A stretch of DNA of 7,518 nucleotides from Ruminococcaceae bacterium UBA4306 (lineage in GTDB: Bacteria > Bacillota > Clostridia > Oscillospirales > Acutalibacteraceae), in NCBI GenBank assembly GCA_002394725.1, contig DGUQ01000158.1:1-7518 (forward strand). The letters run 5' to 3'. Below are positions 1-6,935 of the stretch, piece by piece (within the stretch, counting starts at the first letter, position 1; each line of letters opens with the position of its first letter). The notes beneath the pieces were generated by a model. That model was given only the letters and a program-made list of their open reading frames with translations, did not search any database and had not been told where the DNA came from. The position numbers and the translations under genes are program-made.

Positions 1-1364
1 ATCATGCGGTCACGATCCGAGATCTCCAGCTTCTCCATGAATTCAAGGATCTTAACGACGGACAGATCGCACAGCTCGGCGATATTCATGCCGCCGACCG
101 TCACCGCGAGCGATACGCGCGAGAGTCGCTTGCCGCCGCATTCGTCACACGGGATCTCCTTCATATAGCTCTGGATCTCTTCCTTGATCCACTGGGAGTT
201 CGTGTCGCGGAAACGGCGCTCTAAATTCGGGATGATACCCTCGAACTCACGCTGCATCTCCGTTTTATTGAAGGGCGTGCGTCGGATCAGGTGGAGCTTT
301 TCGCCCTTGGTGCCGTAGAGGATCGCGTCAACCGCCTCTTCAGGCAGATCCTTGATCGGCGTAAAGTAATCAAAGCCGTATTTCTCGGAGAGTCCGTCCA
401 TGTACATCTGCGCGATGGTATTGCCCTCCATCGCCCAGCCGGAGCCCTTGATACCGCCCTGCGAGATGGTCTTGCTCGGATCGGGGATGATCAGTGACGG
501 ATCGACGCGCAGGAACACGCCTAAGCCCGTACACTTCGGGCACGCGCCGAAGGGATTATTGAAGGAGAACATACGCGGCGCGAGCTCGTTGATGCTGCTG
601 CCGTGCTCGGGACAAGCGTAGTTCTGTGAATACAGGATATCGTCCCCGTCCACCACGCTGACCAGCACCAGTCCGTCCGCCAGCTTGGATGCGGTCTCCA
701 AACTGTCCGCCAGACGGGAACGGATGCTTTCTTTGATGACCAGACGGTCAACAACGATCTCAACACTGTGCTTTTTATTCTTTTCGAGAACAATATCCTC
801 GCTCAGATCGTAGAGGATGCCATCGGCGCGGACACGGGCAAAGCCGGACTTGCGCGCGGAATCGAACACGCCCTTGTGCTCGCCCTTCTTGCCGCGGATC
901 ATAGGCGCGAGCACCTGGATCTTGGTGCCCTCCTCCATCTCCATTACGCTGTCGGTGATCTGATCGATCGTCTGCTGGGCGATCTCACGGCCGCACTTGG
1001 GACAATGCGGAATACCGATACGCGCGTAGAGCAGGCGGAAATAGTCGTAGATCTCCGTCACCGTACCGACGGTGGAACGTGGATTTTTTGATGTTGTTTT
1101 TTGGTCGATCGAGATCGCCGGAGACAGTCCGTCGATGGAGTCCACCTCGGGCTTCTTCATCTGTCCGAGGAACATACGCGCGTAGGACGACAGACTCTCG
1201 ACATAGCGGCGCTGACCCTCGGCATAGATGGTGTCAAAGGCAAGGGAGCTTTTGCCGGAGCCGGACAGACCTGTGAGCACTACCAGCTTATCGCGTGGGA
1301 TCTCCAGATCGACATTTTTCAGATTGTGCTTTTTCGCACCTTTGATAACGATTTTATCTTGCAT
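1..1364 (-). CDS. uvrA: UvrA, excinuclease ABC subunit A (N-terminal 454 codons, partial)
   Basis: UvrA is the damage-sensing ATPase of nucleotide excision repair: it dimerises, loads UvrB on lesions and works in the cytoplasm on DNA. Translation from the ATG gives [18 protein letters not shown], then Walker [10 protein letters not shown] (residues 32-40), the [16 protein letters not shown] segment (54-69), Q-loop region [17 protein letters not shown] (85-101), CPKC (121-124), the first zinc module from Cys251 to Cys278 (CPEH ... ACPKC) and CDECGGKRL (from Cys406). The frame is open to the window edge, ending in ...SDRDRM. The family is about 940 residues, so roughly half is present; the LSGGE signature and second ATPase lie outside. 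One zinc position is His254 instead of the more usual Cys. The start is supported by AAAGAAGTG five bases before ATG. It lies 153 nt downstream of ftsH on the same strand. No LexA-type GAAC-N4-GTTC box is seen upstream. The identity is certain. Confidence 0.97.
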   Translation of the reverse strand, partial: MQDKIVIKGAKKHNLKNVDLEIPRDKLVVLTGLSGSGKSSLAFDTIYAEGQRRYVESLSSYARMFLGQMKKPEVDSIDGLSPAISIDQKTTSKNPRSTVGTVTEIYDYFRLLYARIGIPHCPKCGREIAQQTIDQITDSVMEMEEGTKIQVLAPMIRGKKGEHKGVFDSARKSGFARVRADGILYDLSEDIVLEKNKKHSVEIVVDRLVIKESIRSRLADSLETASKLADGLVLVSVVDGDDILYSQNYACPEHGSSINELAPRMFSFNNPFGACPKCTGLGVFLRVDPSLIIPDPSKTISQGGIKGSGWAMEGNTIAQMYMDGLSEKYGFDYFTPIKDLPEEAVDAILYGTKGEKLHLIRRTPFNKTEMQREFEGIIPNLERRFRDTNSQWIKEEIQSYMKEIPCDECGGKRLSRVSLAVTVGGMNIAELCDLSVVKILEFMEKLEISDRDRM

Positions 1365-1383
1365 GGTTTCACTTCTTTGTTAC

Positions 1384-1412
1384 ATGATACATCTTATTCA
1401 CTTTCAAAGCAA
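1384..1412 (-). promoter_or_regulatory. Weak candidate promoter for uvrA
   Basis: On the minus strand, TTGCTT (1412-1407), a 17-nt spacer and TATCAT (1389-1384) resemble a housekeeping sigma promoter: the -10 matches 5 of 6 consensus positions, the -35 only 3 of 6. The predicted start of transcription would fall near 1377, almost on the ribosome binding site of uvrA, leaving an unusually short leader. I list it because it is the best match in the gap, but read-through from ftsH is equally possible. Confidence 0.2.
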
Positions 1413-1421
1413 AGTAATGCT

Positions 1422-1447
1422 GTGGGAGGAGCAAGCCCCTCCCCTAC
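1422..1447. repeat. GC-rich intergenic hairpin 1 between ftsH and uvrA
   Basis: GGGAGG (1424-1429) pairs perfectly with CCTCCC (1438-1443). A further G-C pair lies inside around a CAAG loop, and GT/AC pairs lie outside across a small bulge. There is no T-tract on either side, so it is not a standard intrinsic terminator. It begins with the same 9-mer, GTGGGAGGA, as the hairpin between rplI and dnaB (6884-6892). That suggests a dispersed family of palindromic intergenic elements; the family status is inference from two copies. Confidence 0.6.
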
Positions 1448-1478
1448 TTTATTTGATAACACTTTCATCAACGAATCA

Positions 1479-1508
1479 GGCGGAGTGCCACATGTGACAG
1501 GCTCCGCC
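1479..1508 (-). terminator. Long GC-rich hairpin 9 nt after ftsH; possible weak terminator
   Basis: Read on the minus strand, GGCGGAG (1508-1502) pairs with CTCCGCC (1485-1479). A CC bulge and an inner stem TGTCA/TGGCA (one G-T pair) around a CATG loop complete it. It starts 9 nt after the ftsH stop, where a 3'-end structure would be expected. The downstream sequence TGATTCGTTG lacks a T-run, so the structure may protect the 3' end or only partly terminate transcription. The hairpin is plain in the sequence; its function is inference. Confidence 0.4.
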
Positions 1509-1517
1509 CGATAAATA

Positions 1518-3434
1518 TTATTCTTCTGTAGAATTATTCTCCGTGATAACAGGGACTTCCTCCGCCTCGACAGGCTCCGTATAGGTGCCTGCCATGACCT
1601 CGGCAAAGACGTCGCCGGACATCTTCTCATGCTTGATCAGATACGCCGCGGTCTCATGGAGCTTGGACATATGCGAGTTGAGGATATCCTCGGTCTTGCG
1701 ATATGCCTCGGTGATGATACGGTGGACTTCTTCATCGATCTTGTTGGCGGTCTCCTCGGAATAGTTCTTGGTGTGACCCATATCTCTGCCGATGAAGATC
1801 TCTCCGTCGCCGGAGGTATAGTTGATCGGACCCAACGCCTCGGACATACCGTACTTGACCACCATATTGGTCGCGGTCTTGGTCGCCTTTTCGATATCGT
1901 TGGAGGCGCCGGTGGAGATATCGCCCATGATCAGAGCCTCTGCCACACGACCGCCGAGATCGACCACGATCTCCTCCTCCATCTCGCGCTTGGAGCGATA
2001 GCTGCGATCCTCGGTCGGCAGCGGCATCGTATAACCGCCTGCCATACCGCGCGGAATGATAGAGATCTGGTGAACGGGATCCTGCGTCTCACACGCGTAG
2101 AAGCAGATCGCGTGACCTGCCTCATGATAAGCGGTGAGCTTTTTCTCGCGCTCGTTCATGACCTTCGATTTCTTCTCGGAGCCGACCACTACCTTGATCG
2201 CGGCTTCTTCGATCTCCGTCTGGGTGATCGCCTTTTTATTCTTGCGCGCGGAGAGCAGCGCCGCCTCGTTCAGGAGGTTGGCGAGATCCGCGCCGGTAAA
2301 GCCCGCGGTCTGCTTCGCGACATTGCGGAGCTTGACGTCGGGCGACAGGGGCTTTTCACGGGAATGGACGCGCAGGATCGCTTCACGGCCGTTGATATCG
2401 GGATAACCGACCATGACCTGACGGTCAAATCGACCGGGACGCAGGAGCGCCGGATCAAGGATATCGGGACGGTTGGTCGCCGCGATCATGATGACGCCCT
2501 CGTTCGCGCCGAAGCCGTCCATCTCAACCAGCAGCTGGTTGAGCGTCTGCTCACGTTCATCGTGACCGCCGCCGAGACCCGCGCCTCTCTGGCGGCCGAC
2601 AGCGTCGATCTCATCGATGAAGATGATACAGGGAGAATTCTTCTTAGCGGTCTCAAACAGATCGCGTACACGCGACGCGCCGACGCCGACGAACATCTCG
2701 ACAAAATCGGAGCCGGAGATCGAGAAGAACGGCACGCCTGCCTCACCTGCTACCGCTTTCGCCAACAGGGTCTTACCCGTTCCGGGAGGGCCTACGAGCA
2801 GTACGCCCTTGGGGATCCTCGCGCCGAGCTTGTTATACTTATCGGGATTCTTGAGGAACTCGACGATCTCCTCGAGCTCTTCCTTCTCTTCATCCGCTCC
2901 GGCAACATCCGCGAAGGTGGTCTTTTTCTTCTCGTCGGTCTGATTCTTGAACTTGGCTTTTCCGAAGTTCATCTCTCTGCCGCCGATACCGCCGCTCATA
3001 CGGCGCATGACGAAGAACCAGAACAGCACCAGCACAATGACCAGTATCGCTGTCGGGATCAGCTCGAGCAGGAAGGAATTATCCCCCACGGGGGCAAGGT
3101 CATACTTCATGGGAGCGTCGGGATGCTCCTTGTCATACTTGACGATATCGCTCTTGACGTCTCTCCAGAAGGTCTCCCAGTCCATGAGCTTATGGGTGAT
3201 GACCTTGTCGTCATCGAGCTTCATCTGGATCTTGGTGGAAGAACCGCTGCTCTCTACCTTGAACTCGGTGACCTTCATATCATGGAAGTAACCGACGACC
3301 TCGGAATAGGTGGTGGTATCCTTCGGACCCTGCGAGAGGAAGAAGGACATCGCGAGGATCACGATGATCGGGATGCCCAGATAGATCAGCAGGCTCCTCA
3401 CCTTGCCGGAATTAGGATTCTTTTTATCGTTCAA
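1518..3434 (-). CDS. ftsH: FtsH, ATP-dependent zinc metalloprotease of the membrane
   Basis: FtsH is a hexameric, membrane-anchored AAA+ protease that extracts and degrades membrane proteins and short-lived regulators. Numbered from the TTG start (638 residues): basic N-terminus, membrane helix 1 (about 15-34, [16 protein letters not shown]), external domain (about 35-124), helix 2 (about 125-143), Walker A GPPGTGKT (215-222), Walker B IIFIDEID (270-277), second region of homology around [20 protein letters not shown] (319-338), zinc site HEAGH (437-441) and the probable third ligand Asp513 in [10 protein letters not shown]. The tail is acidic. An in-frame GTG lies at 3443, but AAGGAG (3448-3443) overlaps it by one base and sits 8 nt before TTG (3434), so TTG is preferred; the GTG form would be 641 residues. 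It follows hpt, as in many Bacillota, with a leader holding a heptamer array and hairpin. All catalytic residues are intact. Confidence 0.97.
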   Translation of the reverse strand: MNDKKNPNSGKVRSLLIYLGIPIIVILAMSFFLSQGPKDTTTYSEVVGYFHDMKVTEFKVESSGSSTKIQMKLDDDKVITHKLMDWETFWRDVKSDIVKYDKEHPDAPMKYDLAPVGDNSFLLELIPTAILVIVLVLFWFFVMRRMSGGIGGREMNFGKAKFKNQTDEKKKTTFADVAGADEEKEELEEIVEFLKNPDKYNKLGARIPKGVLLVGPPGTGKTLLAKAVAGEAGVPFFSISGSDFVEMFVGVGASRVRDLFETAKKNSPCIIFIDEIDAVGRQRGAGLGGGHDEREQTLNQLLVEMDGFGANEGVIMIAATNRPDILDPALLRPGRFDRQVMVGYPDINGREAILRVHSREKPLSPDVKLRNVAKQTAGFTGADLANLLNEAALLSARKNKKAITQTEIEEAAIKVVVGSEKKSKVMNEREKKLTAYHEAGHAICFYACETQDPVHQISIIPRGMAGGYTMPLPTEDRSYRSKREMEEEIVVDLGGRVAEALIMGDISTGASNDIEKATKTATNMVVKYGMSEALGPINYTSGDGEIFIGRDMGHTKNYSEETANKIDEEVHRIITEAYRKTEDILNSHMSKLHETAAYLIKHEKMSGDVFAEVMAGTYTEPVEAEEVPVITENNSTEE

Positions 3435-3442
3435 TGCTTTCA

Positions 3443-3448
3443 CTCCTT
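3443..3448 (-). promoter_or_regulatory. Ribosome binding site that decides the ftsH start
   Basis: AAGGAG, followed by TGA, closely matches the anti-Shine-Dalgarno complement. Its last base is the first base of the in-frame GTG, so that GTG cannot be served by it. The spacing to the TTG codon at 3434-3432 is 8 nt, which is ideal. Confidence 0.75.
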
Positions 3449-3483
3449 AACAGTGCATGGAGAAGAACCGAATCAAATCGGGT

Positions 3484-3496
3484 GCGGGTGTCCCGC
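3484..3496. repeat. Short GC hairpin in the ftsH leader
   Basis: GCGGG (3484-3488) and CCCGC (3492-3496) form a 5-bp stem with a TGT loop. It directly adjoins the heptamer array. On the ftsH transcript it sits between the array and the ribosome binding site, about 35 nt before AAGGAG. There is no T-tract. Confidence 0.55.
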
Positions 3497-3500
3497 CAAT

Positions 3501-3528
3501 CACTATTCACCATTCACCATTCACTATT
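3501..3528 (-). repeat. Heptamer tandem array A (hpt-ftsH gap)
   Basis: Four consecutive 7-bp units read on the plus strand as CACTATT, CACCATT, CACCATT, CACTATT. On the minus (transcript) strand they are AATAGTG, AATGGTG, AATGGTG, AATAGTG, with a degenerate fifth unit ATTGGCG running into the GC hairpin. Nineteen bases (3506-3524) recur exactly in inverted orientation at 6853-6871 in the rplI-dnaB gap. The array is noncoding and inside the leader of ftsH. Confidence 0.85.
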
Positions 3529-3532
3529 AACC

Positions 3533-3561
3533 GAATAAATTTCTAACAAAGAAATTTATTC
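3533..3561. repeat. AT-rich perfect hairpin over the hpt stop codon
   Basis: GAATAAATTTC (3533-3543) and GAAATTTATTC (3551-3561) are exact reverse complements, giving an 11-bp stem with a 7-nt loop. The hpt stop codon TAA (3558-3556) and the codon before it are inside the stem. The sequence after it on the transcript is GGTTAATAG, not a T-run, so it is not a canonical terminator. It could mark an mRNA end or processing site, or restrain read-through into ftsH; that role is inference. Confidence 0.65.
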
Positions 3562-4095
3562 ATATATTTCAGGCTTGAGTACGCCGATATAGGGCAGGTT
3601 GCGGTAATACTCCCGGTAATCAAGACCGTAACCGACCACAAATTCATCGGGCACATCAAAGCCGATATAATCAACGTCGATCTCAACCTCACGGCGAGAG
3701 GGCTTATTGAGCAGGGTGCAGATACGCACACTCTTCGCGTTTTTCGCCGAAAAATACTTTTTGATAAAGTTCAGCGTGTTGCCGCTGTCGATGATATCCT
3801 CAACGATGACCACGTTCTTCTCATCAATAGGTTCTGATAAATCCTTGATGATATTCACACGACCGGTGCTCTTGGTGCCTTTTCCGTAGCTGGAAACGCA
3901 CATAAAGTCGATCGTGCACATCATATCGATGTTTTTCAGCAGATCCGCCATGAACTGAACGCTGCCCTTGAGCAGTCCGACAAAGACGATCTCATCTTCG
4001 TCCCGATAGTCGCGCTCGATCTGAGCGGCAAGGCGCTTGGCGGCGGCCTTGATCTCTTCTTCCGTGATCAAAACTTTTTCTAAATCCTTATGCAT
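3556..4095 (-). CDS. hpt: Hypoxanthine phosphoribosyltransferase
   Basis: This cytoplasmic enzyme joins hypoxanthine (often also guanine) to PRPP to make IMP or GMP in purine salvage. The 179 residues match the usual bacterial length. Visible motifs are GLLKGS (40-45), the flexible-loop region VSSYGKGTKSTG (67-78), the PRPP-binding VVIVEDIIDSGNTL (95-108), LLNKPSRR (128-135) around the purine-contacting lysine, and the C-terminal block DEFVVGYGLDYREYYRNLPY (150-169) typical of this family. The ATG overlaps the end of tilS by 8 nt, and a G-run (4108-4103) seven bases upstream probably serves as ribosome binding site, so it is likely translated with tilS. It is followed by ftsH. In B. subtilis, HprT together with TilS has been reported to activate ftsH; whether that applies here is unknown. 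The symbol hprT is also used. Confidence 0.97.
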   Translation of the reverse strand: MHKDLEKVLITEEEIKAAAKRLAAQIERDYRDEDEIVFVGLLKGSVQFMADLLKNIDMMCTIDFMCVSSYGKGTKSTGRVNIIKDLSEPIDEKNVVIVEDIIDSGNTLNFIKKYFSAKNAKSVRICTLLNKPSRREVEIDVDYIGFDVPDEFVVGYGLDYREYYRNLPYIGVLKPEIYE

Positions 4096-5479
4096 GGTTC
4101 AACCCCCCGTTGATCAAATAGTATTCCCCATCACGGGTCAGATCCGCTTTACCCTGTGCGGAGGTACCGATCCCCTCGATCCACAGGACGGTCGAGCCCT
4201 CGGCGACGATCGGGATGGTATCACGCAGCTCACGCGGTATTTTGAGCTCAATAAAGAGCTTTTTCAACGTTTTTGTCACGCCGCGGCGAGGATCGGTGAA
4301 GGTATCCCCTGCGCGTCGGCGTCGAATCACGGTATCATCTGTCATTATAGCACAAGGGATCCCGTGAAGTAATAATAAATTGTTAATTTTATCACTACTC
4401 AGCCCGAGCGGCGGAGCGATCTCAAAGAGCAGTCCGTCAAGGATCTTGATCCGTGTACCGTGCTCTTTCATGTAATCAAGGATCGGTACGCAGAAATCGT
4501 CCGTGCTGAGCGTTTTCGGCACGATCCGCAGGATCCCCTGCGCGCAGGAGACGGTATGACCGCCGCCGATATCGACCGCGCCGTGTGAGCGCATCGCTTC
4601 TATTATAAGCGCTGTGTGTTGAAAGTCAACAGGCGCAGCGGCTTTTTCCAAAATGTTTTTGACGGCGTATTTCAGGATGATCGGCTCACACTGTAAGAGC
4701 CTTTCACATGACCAGCCGTAAAGAACCTTTGCCGATTTTAATTCCTTTTCAGAAATTTGAGATAAGTATTCATCCGCTTCCCGCAGAATCGCCGACGTTC
4801 TGCCGATGCTCTCCCCTACGCTCGGATTCAGCTCACGCAGCACAGGCATGACCCGATGACGGAGCTTGTTGCGCGTGTAGTCGTCGGAAAGATTCGTCGA
4901 ATCGGTCACATAGGCAAGATCGTTCTCGGCGCAGTAGGCTTCGATCTCGGCACGCGTACAGCACAAAAGCGGTCGGATGATGTTATCGCGCTTGACAGGG
5001 ATTCCGGCAAGACCGGAAAGTCCTGCTCCGCGTGTCAGGTTCCATAGAACGGTCTCAGCGTTATCGTCGCTGTGGTGAGCGGTCGCGATCTTCGCGGCAC
5101 CCAGCTTGTCATCACAGACCCACTGCAAGAAATCGTAACGCATTTTTCTGCCGCAAAGCTCCACACTCTCGCCATATCGCTTGGCGATCGACGGCACATC
5201 CGCTTGAAAGGTGAAGAAATAAACGTCCATCTTTTCGCACAGCGCCTTGCAGAAGCATTCGTCACGATCCGCCTCCTCCCCACGGATACCGTGGTTAAAG
5301 TGCGCCGCGTATAGTGTGATAGCCAATTCTTCTTTTAAAGAATTAAGAACGTGCAGTAATGCGACGGAATCCGCACCGCCCGAGAGGGCGACCAATACTT
5401 TATCACCCTTTTGCAGCAGATGACGCTCGGTAATATGGCGTTTGATCTTGCCGACAAAGCCGTCACAGGCGCTATTCAT
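4088..5479 (-). CDS. tilS: tRNA(Ile)-lysidine synthetase TilS
   Basis: TilS attaches lysine to C34 of the CAU-anticodon isoleucine tRNA, using ATP, so that the tRNA reads AUA codons and is charged with isoleucine. The 463-residue protein has the PP-loop SGGADS (33-38), HFNHGIRGEEADRDE (60-74), TAHHSDDNAET (133-143; Asn140 where many members have Gln), LTRGAGLSGLAGIP (148-161), DSTNLSDDYTRNKLRHRVMP (193-212), and the C-terminal TilS domain with RRRAGDTFTDPRRG (387-400) and TLKKLFIELKIPRELRDTIP (404-423). The frame stays open upstream to 5743, but that extension is antisense-like noise inside dnaB. The ATG at 5479 is chosen because MNSACDGFVGKI leads into the PP-loop at the normal distance and overlaps the dnaB stop by 8 nt (ATGAATAG). 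Coupling to dnaB translation is likely, since no strong Shine-Dalgarno is evident. It precedes hpt, the standard Bacillota order. Confidence 0.96.
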   Translation of the reverse strand: MNSACDGFVGKIKRHITERHLLQKGDKVLVALSGGADSVALLHVLNSLKEELAITLYAAHFNHGIRGEEADRDECFCKALCEKMDVYFFTFQADVPSIAKRYGESVELCGRKMRYDFLQWVCDDKLGAAKIATAHHSDDNAETVLWNLTRGAGLSGLAGIPVKRDNIIRPLLCCTRAEIEAYCAENDLAYVTDSTNLSDDYTRNKLRHRVMPVLRELNPSVGESIGRTSAILREADEYLSQISEKELKSAKVLYGWSCERLLQCEPIILKYAVKNILEKAAAPVDFQHTALIIEAMRSHGAVDIGGGHTVSCAQGILRIVPKTLSTDDFCVPILDYMKEHGTRIKILDGLLFEIAPPLGLSSDKINNLLLLHGIPCAIMTDDTVIRRRRAGDTFTDPRRGVTKTLKKLFIELKIPRELRDTIPIVAEGSTVLWIEGIGTSAQGKADLTRDGEYYLINGGLNHA

Positions 5480-6839
5480 GGCTGTGGTCTTGTCCGGTGA
5501 AACGCATGAACTCGCCCTGCCAGTGGAGCTTGACGATGGTGGTCTCACCGTGGCGGTTCTTGGCGACGATGCACTCGCCGCTGTTCTGATCGACCGCCGC
5601 CTGCACCGTCTCGGCGCCCTTTTCGCGCTCATAATAGCCGTCGCGGTACAAAAACAGCACAATATCCGCGTCCTGCTCGATCGAACCCGAGTCACGCAGG
5701 TCAGACAGCTGCGGACGGTGATCCTGCCGCTGTTCAGAAGCACGGCTGAGCTGGCTCAGGCAGATCACGGGGACGTTGATCTCCTTCGCTAAGATCTTCA
5801 GATTTCTTGTCAGCTCGGAGATCTCCTGCACACGGTTGCCGTCACGACGACCCGTGGACATCAGCTGGAGATAATCGATGACGACGAGGTCGGGATTCTT
5901 CAATCTTCTGAGCTTCGCTTTCATCTCGGGAACGGTGATACCGGGCGTATCGTCCAGATACAGCTGGGCGTTTTTCAGGATATCGCCGGCGCCGATCAGT
6001 CGGTTCCACTCCTCCTGATTGAGCCTGCCGGTACGCAGCTTGGTGCCGCCGACGAGCGCCTCGGAGGAGAGCAATCGGGACGCGAGCTGTTCCTTCGTCA
6101 TTTCCAGCGAAAAGAAGGCGACCTTCTTCTTGGCGATGACGCTGACGTTGCGCGCGATATTCAGCGCGAACGAGGTCTTACCCATACCGGGACGTGCCGC
6201 GAGCAGGATCAGGTCGGAGCGATTCAGACCCGTGATGACGCGGTCGAGATCGCCGATACCGGTGGACACCGGCTTGATGGTGTCATCGTCACGGCTGAGC
6301 ATATCGAGCCTGTCAAAGGTCTGGAACAGCACCTCATCGATGCGCTGTAAGCCTTGGATATTCTTTCCGCGACGGATATCAAAGATCTTCTGCTCGGCGG
6401 AATCGATCAACATCTGCGGTTCCATCTCACCGTCGGAGCTGTCCTCGATGATATCACGCGCGGCGTTCATCAGGGCGCGCACATCATATTTATCGCGCAC
6501 GATCCGCGCGTAGTTCTCCACGTTGGTGATGGAGGGACAGCTCTGGGCGAGCTGGACGAGGTAGGTTTTGCCCGTCGCCTCGTCAAAATCACGCTCCATC
6601 TTGAGCGTTTCAAGCACGGTGATCTGGTCTACCGCCTTACCGGTGGTAAACATCGACATCATCGCCGCATAGATCGTGCGGTGGTTGGCAATATAAAAAT
6701 ATTCGGATGACGGAAGGATCTCCGCCACACGGGCGATCGCGTCCGGCTCCATCAGAATGGCGCCGAGCACTGCCTGCTCCGCCTCGGGCGAATACGGCAG
6801 CCGCAATCCGTTGTAAACTGTAGTGTTATTATCAGGCAT
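5472..6839 (-). CDS. dnaB: Replicative DNA helicase DnaB (called DnaC in B. subtilis)
   Basis: This is the hexameric 5'-3' helicase that unwinds DNA at the fork and recruits primase. The 455-residue protein has the N-terminal helical domain (about 12-115, starting LPYSPEAEQAVLGAIL), a linker, and a RecA-like domain: Walker A ARPGMGKTSF (215-224), catalytic Glu246 in SLEM, Walker B VVIDYLQLM (319-327), LSQLSRASEQR (361-371), LRDSGSIEQDADIVLFLYRD (381-400) and KNRHG (427-431) holding the probable arginine finger Arg429. No intein interrupts it and the length is normal. The start is supported by AAGGAAA (6851-6845) five bases before ATG. rplI lies 96 nt upstream, the conserved rplI-dnaB arrangement. 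The leader carries a hairpin and then a heptamer array that runs into the ribosome binding site. The 3' end overlaps tilS. Confidence 0.97.
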   Translation of the reverse strand: MPDNNTTVYNGLRLPYSPEAEQAVLGAILMEPDAIARVAEILPSSEYFYIANHRTIYAAMMSMFTTGKAVDQITVLETLKMERDFDEATGKTYLVQLAQSCPSITNVENYARIVRDKYDVRALMNAARDIIEDSSDGEMEPQMLIDSAEQKIFDIRRGKNIQGLQRIDEVLFQTFDRLDMLSRDDDTIKPVSTGIGDLDRVITGLNRSDLILLAARPGMGKTSFALNIARNVSVIAKKKVAFFSLEMTKEQLASRLLSSEALVGGTKLRTGRLNQEEWNRLIGAGDILKNAQLYLDDTPGITVPEMKAKLRRLKNPDLVVIDYLQLMSTGRRDGNRVQEISELTRNLKILAKEINVPVICLSQLSRASEQRQDHRPQLSDLRDSGSIEQDADIVLFLYRDGYYEREKGAETVQAAVDQNSGECIVAKNRHGETTIVKLHWQGEFMRFTGQDHSHE

Positions 6840-6850
6840 AATCGTTTCCT

Positions 6851-6885
6851 TGGTGAATGGTGAATGGTGAACGGTGAATGGTGGT
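6851..6885 (+). repeat. Heptamer tandem array B (rplI-dnaB gap)
   Basis: Five 7-bp units read on the plus strand: TGGTGAA, TGGTGAA, TGGTGAA, CGGTGAA, TGGTGGT. Three are identical, one has a single change and the last is degenerate where it meets the hairpin. On the dnaB transcript the array reads as TTCACCA repeats, and its last unit shares a base with the AAGGAAA ribosome binding site. The 19 bases GTGAATGGTGAATGGTGAA (6853-6871) are inverted exactly at 3506-3524. Confidence 0.88.
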
Positions 6886-6905
6886 GGGAGGACTCCGTCC
6901 TCACC
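6883..6905. repeat. GC-rich hairpin between rplI and dnaB
   Basis: GAGGAC (6888-6893) pairs perfectly with GTCCTC (6897-6902) around a TCC loop. GGT (6883-6885) and ACC (6903-6905) extend the stem across a GG bulge. It directly adjoins heptamer array B, as the GC hairpin at 3484-3496 adjoins array A, and shares GTGGGAGGA with the hairpin at 1422-1447. There is no T-tract, so rplI-to-dnaB read-through seems possible. Confidence 0.65.
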
Positions 6906-6935
6906 TGATTCCTATCCCTAACGGCTCACCTGTAT

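Noticed and set aside
768..1514. Plus-strand open frames opposite the uvrA start and the gap
   Set aside because: They are antisense to the conserved UvrA N-terminus, have no ribosome binding site I can see and encode no recognisable motif.
1365..1517. LexA/SOS box before uvrA
   Set aside because: The only palindromic core is CACATGTG inside the hairpin at 1479-1508. It does not match GAAC-N4-GTTC and lies over 100 nt from the uvrA start.
3501..3528. CRISPR-like array
   Set aside because: Units are 7 bp, directly contiguous and without spacers, so this is a simple tandem repeat.
1629..3530. Open reading frame of 633 codons on the plus strand, antisense to almost all of ftsH
   Set aside because: FtsH on the other strand is fully conserved with every catalytic motif. 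The antisense translation is a low-complexity mix rich in Leu, Asp, Arg and His, as expected from GC-rich codon complements, with no recognisable domain.
5480..5743. An 88-codon N-terminal extension of tilS
   Set aside because: It lies within dnaB in another frame and is Arg/Ser/Thr-rich noise. The ATG at 5479 gives a normal TilS N-terminus.
5472..6839. Intein in dnaB, a common insertion site
   Set aside because: The protein is 455 residues with contiguous Walker A, Walker B and C-terminal motifs, leaving no room for an intein.
6840..6935. Intrinsic terminator or riboswitch between rplI and dnaB
   Set aside because: The hairpin has no T-tract in either direction. The gap is mostly the heptamer array and shows no conserved riboswitch core that I recognise.
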